Shown here piece after piece: positions 17,488-25,841 of a DNA stretch of 57,429 nucleotides. Origin of the DNA: Deltaproteobacteria bacterium (GTDB lineage Bacteria > Desulfobacterota > Syntrophorhabdia > Syntrophorhabdales > JANXAF01). Each line of letters opens with the position of its first letter. The first letter of the stretch is position 1. The position numbers and the translations under genes are program-made. The notes beneath the pieces are model-generated. The model was not told the origin of the DNA and did not search any database. It saw only the letters and a program-made list of their open reading frames with translations. The DNA lies in assembly GCA_026417175.1 (NCBI GenBank), contig JAOADT010000015.1, forward strand, positions 1 to 57,429, read 5' to 3'.

Positions 17488-17652
17488 ATGAAAACGCTAA
17501 AAGAGATAAAAAGAGAGCACATTATGACCGTTTTGAAGAGTACAGGATGGGATATAAAAGAAGCCAGTAAGATACTCAAGGTGAAAGAGACCTATCTAAA
17601 GAGAGAGATAGAAAAGATGAAAAAAGAGATGAAAGTATCTTTCAAAGATTGA
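17488..17652 (+). CDS. 54-aa Fis-type helix-turn-helix protein
   Basis: The product is almost only a Fis/NtrC-type DNA-binding domain: LKEIKREHIMTVLKSTGW, then EASKILKV and LKREIEKMKKE. It aligns with the C-terminal domain of the adjacent response regulator (KEHIRRVLEYTGWHFGKACQIL), sharing EHI, VL, TGW, A and IL at matching positions. ATG at 17488 is chosen because a later ATG would cut the domain; TTG at 17470 is possible. No clear Shine-Dalgarno. I infer it binds the same sites as the regulator, competing or co-binding without a receiver or AAA+ domain. Confidence 0.7.
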   Translation: MKTLKEIKREHIMTVLKSTGWDIKEASKILKVKETYLKREIEKMKKEMKVSFKD

Positions 17653-17707
17653 AAGATTCTTTTAATCAGCACAAACTGTCACTTAAGACTGACCATTGAT
17701 ATCTATC

Positions 17708-17723
17708 TGGCACATAACTTGCT
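17708..17723 (+). promoter_or_regulatory. sigma-54 promoter of the Liv-type transporter operon
   Basis: TGGCAC, 5 bases, TTGCT: a full match to the conserved core of the -24/-12 consensus, with GG (17709-17710) and GC (17721-17722) 10 bases apart. Predicted start is about 17733, giving a ~20-base leader with a GGGGGG ribosome-binding site before the ATG at 17755. Confidence 0.85.
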
Positions 17724-17754
17724 TTTGGTTAGATTAAAAAATTGGGGGGTTATC

Positions 17755-19014
17755 ATGAGAAGGCTTATCGGATCGTTACTTATAATCTCTTTTCTCTTTT
17801 TTACGGGAAGTTACTCTTATTCAGCTGAGAAACCAATAACTATTGGTGCCCCACTTGCTACTGCTTTTCTCTATGGATGGGTAGCTGAAAGAGGAATAAA
17901 GCTCGCAGTTGAAGAGATCAACGCAAAGGGTGGTGTAAACGTCGCTGGAAAGAAAAGATCTTTCAAGGTAGAGGTGATTGATACAAGGGATCTGGAACCA
18001 GGGGTACCAGTGAGCGAAGCACTTCTTGCAGTTGAAAAACTTATTCTTGAAAAAAAAGCTGACTTTCTTATTGGTGGACCTGTTAGGTCAGAAGCAGCAC
18101 TTGCGGCAATGGATATTGTAAGTAAGTATAAAAAGATAAGCATTATCACTACAGGCGTTCTCACACCGCTTCTTACCCAAAAAGTAGTCGAGAACTATGA
18201 CAAGTATAAATACACCTTCAGAAACACAAATCACGTGGGAAATATGATGAAGGAATTCATAACCTTTTTGGACGAGATCCAAAAACCATTCGGTTTTAAA
18301 AGTGCATACATAATGGTTCAGGATGTTGAACACGCACGAAGAGGTGGGGAAGTCATGAAAAAAGCTCTCTCTGAGAAAGGTTGGGAAGTAATTGATATGA
18401 AAATATATCCCACAGGGACAACTGATTACTCTGTGGGACTCGCCGATGCTAAAAACAAAGGCGCAGACATACTCTTCCTATGGATGGATATGCCTGAAAG
18501 TGCCATTCTACTTAAACAGTGGTCCGATTTAAAAATGAAAGCTTTACCGATAGGCTTCGTTTGCGCTGCAGAACAACCGGGATTTTGGAAAGCCACAGGT
18601 GGTAAAGGTGAATATCTTATAGTAAACGTCGTAAATGGAGGAAATGCTCCTGGTAATATAACTCCGTGGACTATAAAGTTTGTAGACGCATACAAAAAAC
18701 GTTGGGGACTCGAACCTGAGGGCTATGGAACATCCTCTAGTTATATGGCCGTCTATCAGCTAAAAGAAGCTATCGAAAAAGCAGGCTCTATAGATTCTGA
18801 AAAAGTGGTTACTGCCCTTGAGGATCTGGACATGGTGGGTGTTTATGGTAGGATGAAATTTGATAACAAATCACATCAGATAATACCTTCATTTAATCCT
18901 AAAGAAGGCGCGGTTACATGCATATTCCAATGGCAGGCCGGAAACAGAGTCCAGGTTTTTCCTTCGACAGTGGCACAAGGAAAAGTGATGCTTCCCCCGT
19001 GGGTAAAAAGGTAA
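17755..19014 (+). CDS. ABC transporter substrate-binding protein, LivJ/LivK type
   Basis: A 419-aa periplasmic binding protein. The N-terminal signal peptide has two Arg, a hydrophobic core and a YSAE cleavage region, followed by ITIGAPLATAF...GIKLAVEEINAKGGV, the typical start of the type I periplasmic fold. ATG at 17755 follows GGGGGG; an upstream in-frame start at 17719 lies inside the sigma-54 promoter and is rejected. Members of this family carry branched-chain amino acids but also aromatic acids, amides and urea. The linked CoA ligase favours a carboxylic acid substrate, as inference. Confidence 0.9.
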   Translation: MRRLIGSLLIISFLFFTGSYSYSAEKPITIGAPLATAFLYGWVAERGIKLAVEEINAKGGVNVAGKKRSFKVEVIDTRDLEPGVPVSEALLAVEKLILEKKADFLIGGPVRSEAALAAMDIVSKYKKISIITTGVLTPLLTQKVVENYDKYKYTFRNTNHVGNMMKEFITFLDEIQKPFGFKSAYIMVQDVEHARRGGEVMKKALSEKGWEVIDMKIYPTGTTDYSVGLADAKNKGADILFLWMDMPESAILLKQWSDLKMKALPIGFVCAAEQPGFWKATGGKGEYLIVNVVNGGNAPGNITPWTIKFVDAYKKRWGLEPEGYGTSSSYMAVYQLKEAIEKAGSIDSEKVVTALEDLDMVGVYGRMKFDNKSHQIIPSFNPKEGAVTCIFQWQAGNRVQVFPSTVAQGKVMLPPWVKR

Positions 19015-19023
19015 GGAATTAAA

Positions 19024-19893
19024 ATGCACATACTAGTGTACGGTGTTATAAACAGTATCACTCTTTCACTTATATCCCTTGGGTTTGCACTTGTTTACAG
19101 TATAAGTAGGGTCCCAAACTTCGCTCATGGGGCCTTATACATTACGACGGGATACATAGTCTGGCTGTTCATAAATAAAATCACAGGGTTCCCTTATCTT
19201 TTGGCAATAATTCTGGGAATTTCCATAAGCGGAATAATAGGTGCGCTCATTTACAGACTCATTCTTATTAGGATAAGAGGTATGGAAATATCAGAGATCA
19301 TAGCTACATACGCCATTGGTGTAGCTATACTAGAAGGCCTAAGATGGGGAGGACTAAGAGGAATGACATTCACTCTCCCTGTTTTCATTTCTGGATCAAC
19401 AGAGATCCTAGGTGTTACTGTTGACTTCCAAAGAATAGTTGTTGTCGTGTGTGGTGCTCTTACTTTTCTATTCTTATATTTTTTTACCCACCACACCAGG
19501 GTAGGCCTAGCTCTAAGAGGTATCGCTCAGGACGAAAGAGCGGCCATGATGTTAGGAATAGATTCGGATTTAACCGCTATACTTTCTCTTGCCATAGGCT
19601 CTGCTTTAGCTGGGTTTGCAGCTCTACTTCTCTTGCCCCTAGGAAACATAATTGTTGAGGCTGGATATAGCGTTCTTATTTTTGCGGTTGCCGTATGTGT
19701 TATTGGGGGACTGGGAAGTCTTTTGGGAACCGTTATAGCTTCATTCATAATAGGCTTCGCACAGATACTTACTGATAAGTACCTCTCAACTCATTATCAG
19801 ATGGTTGTAGCCCTTTTAGCAATTATAATCACCCTTATAGTTAAACCGTCAGGACTATTTGGTAAGCAAAAGGAACTAGAGGAGCGGGTTTAA
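19024..19893 (+). CDS. livH: Liv-type ABC transporter permease, LivH family
   Basis: A 289-aa inner-membrane protein with about eight hydrophobic segments and the LivH start (GVINSITLSLISLGFALVYS, RVPNFAHGALY). The loop GLALRGIAQDERAAMMLGI contacts the ATPase and is conserved in the family. It lies 9 bases after the binding protein and 1 base before livM; AAGGA precedes the ATG. It should form the channel with LivM. Confidence 0.93.
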   Translation: MHILVYGVINSITLSLISLGFALVYSISRVPNFAHGALYITTGYIVWLFINKITGFPYLLAIILGISISGIIGALIYRLILIRIRGMEISEIIATYAIGVAILEGLRWGGLRGMTFTLPVFISGSTEILGVTVDFQRIVVVVCGALTFLFLYFFTHHTRVGLALRGIAQDERAAMMLGIDSDLTAILSLAIGSALAGFAALLLLPLGNIIVEAGYSVLIFAVAVCVIGGLGSLLGTVIASFIIGFAQILTDKYLSTHYQMVVALLAIIITLIVKPSGLFGKQKELEERV

Positions 19894-19894
19894 A

Positions 19895-20905
19895 ATGGAA
19901 CAGTTAAGAAGGGAAAGGCTTGACAGAAGTTTAAAGGTGAGAACAGAAGGTATTTACGCCATTTCGGCTTTTGAGGAAATACTCTATCTTTTGGGTCCAA
20001 GGCTCCTATTTATCGTCGGAATTTTAATTCTTCCTTTCATCCTTGAGGCTGCACCTTACTGGAAGCGCGTAATAAACATCATGTGTGCATATGCCATAAT
20101 CGCTATAAGCTTTGATTTTCTCTCGAATTTTGTTGGACTTGTCTGTTTGGGAGGCGCGCTTTTCACCGGAATTGGAGGTTACTTCACAGCCATATATAAC
20201 CACTATTTCTCTTTTCCGATGTATCTCTCTATTCCTTTGGCTGCAGTAAGCGGGGCTCTTTTCTGCACAGTTGTGCTTTTGCCTGCCCTTCCACTACGGG
20301 GTGTTTACTTTGCGATTGTTACCCTCATGTATCCTCTCCTATTCTCTAGGATTATTGAAGCGCTTAACATACTGGGCGGAACGAATGGGATTTCAGGAAT
20401 CCAGAGTTTTCCCAATCCTTACATTGAACATTATACGGTTATTCTAATATTACTTTTCTTTCTCTTTGGCCTTCGAAGATTTGTCAATGAAGATATTGGG
20501 CTCGTTTTCAGGGGGGTAAAGGATAACGATCAAGCGGTGAAGGCCTCAGGCATAAATGTAACTACAATAAAAATTTACGCTGTTTTTATAGCTTCCCTCA
20601 TGGGATGCTTCTCTGGTGCCTACATTGCTCACCTTTACATGTGGGCTGGTCTTTCCCTTTTTGCTCTAGATTTTTCAATAATACCGATCGCTTCAACTGT
20701 TATAGGCGGTGGTGGAACTTTAATCGGAGCAGTAATAGGAAGTTTTATCCTAGTTCCACTTTCTGAGATTTTGAGAGAAGCAGGTACCCTGAGAATAGTG
20801 ATTTATTGCGTAGTCCTCACCCTATTTATCGTGTTCAAGAGTGAAGGTCTTATGATCTACTTACAGCGGAAATACCATCAGTTTGAAAGGTGGGTAAAGG
20901 TATGA
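19895..20905 (+). CDS. livM: Liv-type ABC transporter permease, LivM family
   Basis: A 336-aa inner-membrane permease. After a ~35-residue charged N-terminus it has about eight to ten hydrophobic segments, with LPLRGVYFAIVTL, GGTNGI and the coupling-loop RGVKDNDQAVKASGIN typical of LivM. The stop overlaps the livG ATG (ATGA). Partner of LivH. Confidence 0.93.
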   Translation: MEQLRRERLDRSLKVRTEGIYAISAFEEILYLLGPRLLFIVGILILPFILEAAPYWKRVINIMCAYAIIAISFDFLSNFVGLVCLGGALFTGIGGYFTAIYNHYFSFPMYLSIPLAAVSGALFCTVVLLPALPLRGVYFAIVTLMYPLLFSRIIEALNILGGTNGISGIQSFPNPYIEHYTVILILLFFLFGLRRFVNEDIGLVFRGVKDNDQAVKASGINVTTIKIYAVFIASLMGCFSGAYIAHLYMWAGLSLFALDFSIIPIASTVIGGGGTLIGAVIGSFILVPLSEILREAGTLRIVIYCVVLTLFIVFKSEGLMIYLQRKYHQFERWVKV

Positions 20906-21669
20906 AGGAAGAGATAATTCTTTCTGTAAGTAATCTCTCCAAATCGTTTGGAGGTTTAAAGGCCCTAATCGATGTGAGCTTTCAAGTGAAAAGGGGGGAG
21001 ATATTTGGGATAATAGGTCCCAATGGATCGGGAAAAACAACACTCATCAACTGTATCACAGGTTTCATAAAACCAGATTCAGGAAAAGTACATTTCAAGG
21101 ACAGGGATATAACTGGTTTTAAGCCCCATAAAATAGCTCATATGGGTATAGCTAGGACATTTCAGATAATGAGACCTTATTACTCACTTCCTGCATACAA
21201 GAATCTAATTGTTCCCCTCTGGTCTCCCAGAGCCAAGAAACTAGGAGGATGGAGAGGGGGAGGAAAACACGGAGATAGAGATACCGTAGCTGTTGACATC
21301 CTTGAAGAAATCGGCTTTGAAAGGGACTCAAGGGTTCCTTACAAACTTGCCTCTACCCTCCCCACAGGTTATCAAAAGAGGTTAGAACTTGCCAGATGCA
21401 TAGCCCTGAGACCGGAAGTGATATTTTGTGATGAGGTGTTTTCAGGTCTAAGCATGAGTGAGATAGCAGGAATGATACCTCTAATAGAAAAGATGAAGAT
21501 GGAGGGCATAACTCTTATAATGGTTGAACACAGACTCAGAGAGTTATTCCGAGTCGCTGATCGAGTCATGGCATTGAATTTTGGAGAAAAGATCGCAGAA
21601 GGAGATCCGCATGAGGTAATCGAGGATAAAAGGGTCAAGGAGGCATACCTTGGAAGTGAAGGAATCTAA
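20902..21669 (+). CDS. livG: Liv-type ABC transporter ATPase, LivG family
   Basis: A 255-aa ABC ATPase with Walker A GPNGSGKTT and Walker B VIFCDEVFSGL, then the LivG-type end VMALNFGEKIAEGDPHEV. The ABC signature is unusual: LPTGYQKRLELA rather than the common LSYGQQRRLEIA. The ATG at 20902 overlaps the livM stop; a GTG at 20890 would give four more residues. It energises LivHM together with LivF. Confidence 0.92.
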   Translation: MKEEIILSVSNLSKSFGGLKALIDVSFQVKRGEIFGIIGPNGSGKTTLINCITGFIKPDSGKVHFKDRDITGFKPHKIAHMGIARTFQIMRPYYSLPAYKNLIVPLWSPRAKKLGGWRGGGKHGDRDTVAVDILEEIGFERDSRVPYKLASTLPTGYQKRLELARCIALRPEVIFCDEVFSGLSMSEIAGMIPLIEKMKMEGITLIMVEHRLRELFRVADRVMALNFGEKIAEGDPHEVIEDKRVKEAYLGSEGI

Positions 21670-22420
21670 TAGGAGAGTCTTAGAAGCGAAGGAACTTATG
21701 GTTTTTTATGAAAATATGCTTGCACTAAACAACGTTACTCTTCACTGTGAAGAAGAAAGTATTCTGGGAGTTTTCGGATCGAACAGCGCAGGAAAAAGTA
21801 CTCTCATGTATACACTATCTGGCATAATTCTTGATATCAAATACAAAGAGGAGATGAAAGGTGGGGAAAGGATATCGGTTTTTGGCAAAATAACCTTTGA
21901 GGGGAAAGATATTACCTCCTTAAAACCCCATGAAAGAGCGAGACTTGGCATCATTTTGTGTCCAGAAAGAAGAAGAATCTTTCCAGAAAGTTCTGTTCTC
22001 GAAAATCTGTTCATAGGGTCGTATCTCGCAAGAAAGGAAAGAGAAGAAAACCTTGAATACGTACTTAATCTCTTTCCCAGACTCAAAGATCATTTAAAAA
22101 GACAAGGGGGTTTCTTAAGTGGCGGCGAGCAGCAGATGCTGGCAATAGGAAGAGCGCTTATGGCAAATCCCAAAATGCTTCTTCTTGATGAGCCACTACT
22201 GGGCTTGAGTCCAGCGTACCAAGAAATTGTGATAACAGGTATTAAGCAGATTAGAGACACGAGAAAGATAACTATAATAGTGACAGAACAGTACGCAAGG
22301 CCCGTATTACCGATTATCGATTATGGATATATTTTAGAAAACGGTTCTAGTGTTCTCTCGGGGACAAAAGAAGAACTATTAGACAATCCGGATGTAAAGT
22401 CGGCGTATTTCGGTGTTTAG
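21650..22420 (+). CDS. livF: Liv-type ABC transporter ATPase, LivF family
   Basis: A 256-aa ABC ATPase with Walker A GSNSAGKST, signature LSGGEQQMLAIGRALM, and Walker B LLLDEPLLGLSP. A TTG start at 21650 is chosen because AAGGAGG sits 6 bases upstream; the gene then overlaps livG by 20 bases. A short insertion (MKGGERISVFGK) follows the Walker A region. Second ATPase subunit of the transporter. Confidence 0.92.
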   Translation: MEVKESNRRVLEAKELMVFYENMLALNNVTLHCEEESILGVFGSNSAGKSTLMYTLSGIILDIKYKEEMKGGERISVFGKITFEGKDITSLKPHERARLGIILCPERRRIFPESSVLENLFIGSYLARKEREENLEYVLNLFPRLKDHLKRQGGFLSGGEQQMLAIGRALMANPKMLLLDEPLLGLSPAYQEIVITGIKQIRDTRKITIIVTEQYARPVLPIIDYGYILENGSSVLSGTKEELLDNPDVKSAYFGV

Positions 22421-22430
22421 GGGGCAAAAA

Positions 22431-24080
22431 ATGAGGGAATATACTTTCACCGGATTCGAAGATTCAGCAAAAAAATACCCGTCTAATGTGGCGCTTATTT
22501 ACCTGGGCGAGAAGTTCACATATTATCAGCTTAAAAAGCTCATCGATAAATGCGCCTCGGGACTATTTAAGTTAGGGGTGAAACCCGATGATAGGGTTAT
22601 GCTTTACATCCCTAACACCCCTCAGTGGATAATAGCGAATTATGCCATAAATAAAATAGGTGCATGTGTAGTTCCTGTTTCTCCCATATATACCGCATAT
22701 GAGATTGAATATATGGTTAGGGATGCAGGGATAGAAACAATAATATGTCTAGATACGAATTTTGTCTATGTAAAGGAAGTGATGGAAAGAACACAAATTA
22801 AGAGGGTTCTTGTAACCACATTTGTGGATTTTCTGCCTAGCTGGAAAAAGATCGTAGGCTATTTATTTAACAAAATCCCGAAAGGCAACGTGGAAAAGAG
22901 TGAAAAAGTATATTCCTTAAAGAGGGTAATAATGGATGGGGAAGATGACCCGCCTAAAGTTGCGATAAATCCAGACAGAGATCTAGCCTATATAATGTAC
23001 ACAGGTGGAACAACCGGTTTTCCTAAGGGTGTGCCAGGCAATCATACAGGTGAAGTCTCATACATCCGGGACATTATGGAAGACGTACTCAAAGGCTATG
23101 TGGATGAAGGGAGAGATGTAGTACTCATGGTAAACCCCCTTTTCCACATAATGGCAAAAGGCTTTTGCATAGCTTTCGGCTTCAATTACGGTAACACTGT
23201 TGTCCTCATGCCCCTTCCCGAGGTTGACCCAATTCTGAAAGCGATTGAAAGATATAGAGTTAAATGGATGTTAGGAGTTCCTGCTTTATACAGGATGATA
23301 CTTGAAAATGACAGATTGGACCAGTATGATTTGAGCTCCCTGAAATTCTGTTATTGTGGTGGAGATGTCTTGCCCGTCGAAGTTTTTAGGAAATGGAAGG
23401 AGAGATACGGGATCCCCATCTATCAAGTCTATGGTTCAACAGAAGCGGGACACGTGGCTTACAGTCTCCTAAATAAGGAACCGAAACCAACAGTGGTTGG
23501 ATCTCCGTTGAAATCGAGAAAATGCATTGTAGTTGATAGTGAAACGCTTGATAAATTAAAACCGGGTGAAGTGGGAGAACTCTTAGTAACGTCCCCATAC
23601 ACCATAAAGGAATACCTTAATAAACCTGTAGAGACGAGAAATTCTTATGTGAGTCTAAACGGTGAGGTTTATTACAGAATGGGAGATTACGTTAAGATGA
23701 ACGATGACGGCGAGCTCGAATTTGTGGAAAGAACTGCAGACATAATAAAGTATAAGGGTTATAGGGTGTCTGCCTCTGAAGTGGAAGCGGTATTGCAAGA
23801 CCACCCAACAGTGATAGGGGCCTGTGTAGTTGGTGTACCTGATCATAAGGTAGGTGAGAGAATAAAGGCAATTGTTGTATTGAAAGAAGATGCCAAAGGC
23901 ATAGGAAGTTCAGAACTTATAAAGTGGTGTAGAGAGAGGCTCGCACCGTATAAGGTACCTCAATACATTGAATTCAGGGATATGCTTCCAAAATCTAAAG
24001 TAGGAAAACTGTTACGCAGAGAAATCAGAGACGAGGAAAAAAGGAAGCTGGAAAAAGAGAAACGAAAAAGAAACGGCTAA
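22431..24080 (+). CDS. AMP-forming acyl- or aryl-CoA ligase
   Basis: A 549-aa ANL-superfamily enzyme with the AMP-binding loop YTGGTTGFPKG, YGSTEAGH (A5), YRMGDYVKMNDDGELEF (A7), and catalytic Lys in SKVGKLLRREI near the C-terminus. It activates a carboxylic acid to an acyl-adenylate and then a CoA thioester. It follows livF by 10 bases with AGGGGG before the ATG at 22431. Its place at the end of a Liv-type operon suggests that the imported compound is its substrate (fatty, aromatic or branched acid), which cannot be fixed from sequence. The stop interlocks with the convergent thioesterase. Confidence 0.88.
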   Translation: MREYTFTGFEDSAKKYPSNVALIYLGEKFTYYQLKKLIDKCASGLFKLGVKPDDRVMLYIPNTPQWIIANYAINKIGACVVPVSPIYTAYEIEYMVRDAGIETIICLDTNFVYVKEVMERTQIKRVLVTTFVDFLPSWKKIVGYLFNKIPKGNVEKSEKVYSLKRVIMDGEDDPPKVAINPDRDLAYIMYTGGTTGFPKGVPGNHTGEVSYIRDIMEDVLKGYVDEGRDVVLMVNPLFHIMAKGFCIAFGFNYGNTVVLMPLPEVDPILKAIERYRVKWMLGVPALYRMILENDRLDQYDLSSLKFCYCGGDVLPVEVFRKWKERYGIPIYQVYGSTEAGHVAYSLLNKEPKPTVVGSPLKSRKCIVVDSETLDKLKPGEVGELLVTSPYTIKEYLNKPVETRNSYVSLNGEVYYRMGDYVKMNDDGELEFVERTADIIKYKGYRVSASEVEAVLQDHPTVIGACVVGVPDHKVGERIKAIVVLKEDAKGIGSSELIKWCRERLAPYKVPQYIEFRDMLPKSKVGKLLRREIRDEEKRKLEKEKRKRNG

Positions 24081-24478
24081 GATTTATCCTCATTATAAAC
24101 TATAAATTTCGCATCTCCTTCCGCAACAACATTACCTTCTTTATCCTTGATAGAAGCCTTAGCTTCTACTAATCTTGACTTTACTAAAATCGCTGTCGAA
24201 CTAACAGAGAGTTTTTCTCCTGTTTTTACCGGTCTTCTAAACCGAACGTTCATTTTTGCAGTGTATGCCTTAAGGCCTAAGGATAAGGTAGCATAGGCGC
24301 AAGCTTCGTCTATGATTGCAGATATGATCCCTCCGTGAACTATGCCCCTGTAACCTTGGTACTCCTTCTCTAGTTCAAATTCAGCCTCGGCGTATCCATT
24401 TTCGTATCTAAAACCAATTCTTAAACCCTTGGGGTTTGCCTTTCCACAGATGAAGCAGTAATCATCAAGTATGAGCAT
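24077..24478 (-). CDS. PaaI-type hotdog thioesterase
   Basis: A 133-aa single hotdog domain with the motif RGIVHGGIISAIIDEACAYA (the catalytic Asp/Glu helix of PaaI/YbgC-type acyl-CoA thioesterases) and the strand NVRFRRPVKTGEKL. The N-terminal CFICGKANPKGL segment, with a Cys pair, is common in this subgroup. It should hydrolyse acyl-CoAs. It is last in the long minus-strand operon, 10 bases after the AAA-SH3 gene, and overlaps the CoA ligase stop by 4 bases. A link to that ligase's products is attractive but only positional. Confidence 0.88.
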   Translation of the reverse strand: MLILDDYCFICGKANPKGLRIGFRYENGYAEAEFELEKEYQGYRGIVHGGIISAIIDEACAYATLSLGLKAYTAKMNVRFRRPVKTGEKLSVSSTAILVKSRLVEAKASIKDKEGNVVAEGDAKFIVYNEDKS

Positions 24479-24488
24479 GTTTTAATCC

Positions 24489-25841
24489 TCACTGAATCTT
24501 TACCACTTTTTCTGAAACCCAGCCGTACCTACCACCTAACAACTCTATCATAAACCATTTCTCTCCTTTTTCATCCTTTTCTTCGTCTAGTATTTCAATC
24601 CTTTCGTCTCGCATAAGTACAGCTATCCTCTGTGACCTCAAACTAGGTGAGACTCTTACATTCGCGCCAGTTACCTTTATCACTGCTTCTTTTACTTCTT
24701 TGGTTTCTTTCTCCTCTTTTTGATACCCAGAAAGATCCACTTGGAAAGATGGAGGCTCCTTAACTATAATCACCGGCTCAGGTATTTCATATCTAAACTC
24801 CCTATTCTTCTTGTGAACATAGAGTGTCATTAGAACAAGCGGGATTAGTAAGAAAATCAGAGTCATCACAAATCCTTTGGATAAAAATCGTTTTTCACTT
24901 TTTTTCCCATAAAGTTCTATTTTTTCTTCCGCCTTATTTTCATCCTTTCGAGCTTTTACTCTCTTTACTTTCTCGTTCATATAAGGAAGCGCTTCTCCTT
25001 TTCCTCCTATTATTTCCATCGCCTTAACCACTTCCTTCTCACCTATTTTGTTGGCCAGGTTGCTGTAACCTACAAGGAGAGAAACATCAGAGACTGCTAG
25101 AATGGTTCGAGGACAACCACCTGATACGCGATGAATAAGAGCTATCGCGTCTTTAGTGTAAATGTTGTCACGGCTACAGCCGGCTTTTCTTATCCTAAAA
25201 TTAAGAAAGTTTCTGGTTTCTTCAAGACTCAGTGGCAAAAGATAGTACCTCACTGGCAATCTTTGCCAGAATTCCTTCATCTGAGATAACATACCCCAGA
25301 GAGGTTTTTGCCCAGATATTATGAATGTGTGAAGATAATTTTCCTTGTAGGTCATATTGATCAACATACGGAGTTCCTGAAGAATGGCTGGATATTCCCT
25401 TAACATGTGAGCCTCGTCTACCACTATTATGCATTTTCCACCTCTATCGAAAAGATCTGAGAGTCCTTCCTTTATAGCTACCAGATTCTTAAGCTTATCA
25501 TCGTAAGGCTCGTTACCTATTAACTCTCTTGCTATCTGGGCTATCATCTGTTCAGTTGTAAGTAGAGGATACTCAATTAGTGCAAATTTAAATGTTTCTC
25601 CGTACGTATCCTTCATCTCCTGAATCAATTTTAAAAGGATGGTTGTTTTACCAAGCCCCGCCTCATCTGAGACAAGAATTACCCCTCCTTTCTGGGTTTT
25701 AACTGCGTATCTTAGCATTTGCAGACATTCGAAGTACTGACCACCTTCATAGAACATAGAAGGCTGTGGCGAAAGCATGAAAGGATGGGTCTCAAAACCC
25801 CAATATTTTAAGTACTCTTCTAAGGCTTGCATTGTCTGCAT
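24489..25841 (-). CDS. ExeA-like AAA ATPase with membrane anchor and SH3 domain
   Basis: A 450-aa protein. Residues about 1-280 are an ExeA/GspA-like AAA domain (start YWGFETHPFMLSPQPSMFYEGG; Walker A DEAGLGKTT; Walker B CIIVVDEAHML). One membrane helix lies at about 325-345 (GFVMTLIFLLIPLVLMTLYV). The C-terminal 65 residues are a bacterial SH3 domain (VTGANVRVSPSLRSQRIAVL...GWVSEKVVKI), placed in the periplasm and probably peptidoglycan-binding. This layout matches assembly ATPases that help secretins or pili pass the wall. It is one of three such ATPases in the window. It overlaps the nuclease gene by 22 bases. Confidence 0.87.
   Translation of the reverse strand: MQTMQALEEYLKYWGFETHPFMLSPQPSMFYEGGQYFECLQMLRYAVKTQKGGVILVSDEAGLGKTTILLKLIQEMKDTYGETFKFALIEYPLLTTEQMIAQIARELIGNEPYDDKLKNLVAIKEGLSDLFDRGGKCIIVVDEAHMLREYPAILQELRMLINMTYKENYLHTFIISGQKPLWGMLSQMKEFWQRLPVRYYLLPLSLEETRNFLNFRIRKAGCSRDNIYTKDAIALIHRVSGGCPRTILAVSDVSLLVGYSNLANKIGEKEVVKAMEIIGGKGEALPYMNEKVKRVKARKDENKAEEKIELYGKKSEKRFLSKGFVMTLIFLLIPLVLMTLYVHKKNREFRYEIPEPVIIVKEPPSFQVDLSGYQKEEKETKEVKEAVIKVTGANVRVSPSLRSQRIAVLMRDERIEILDEEKDEKGEKWFMIELLGGRYGWVSEKVVKIQ

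Noticed and set aside
17719-17754. Longer start for the substrate-binding protein
   Set aside because: The extra codons lie over and directly after the sigma-54 promoter and would precede the signal peptide.
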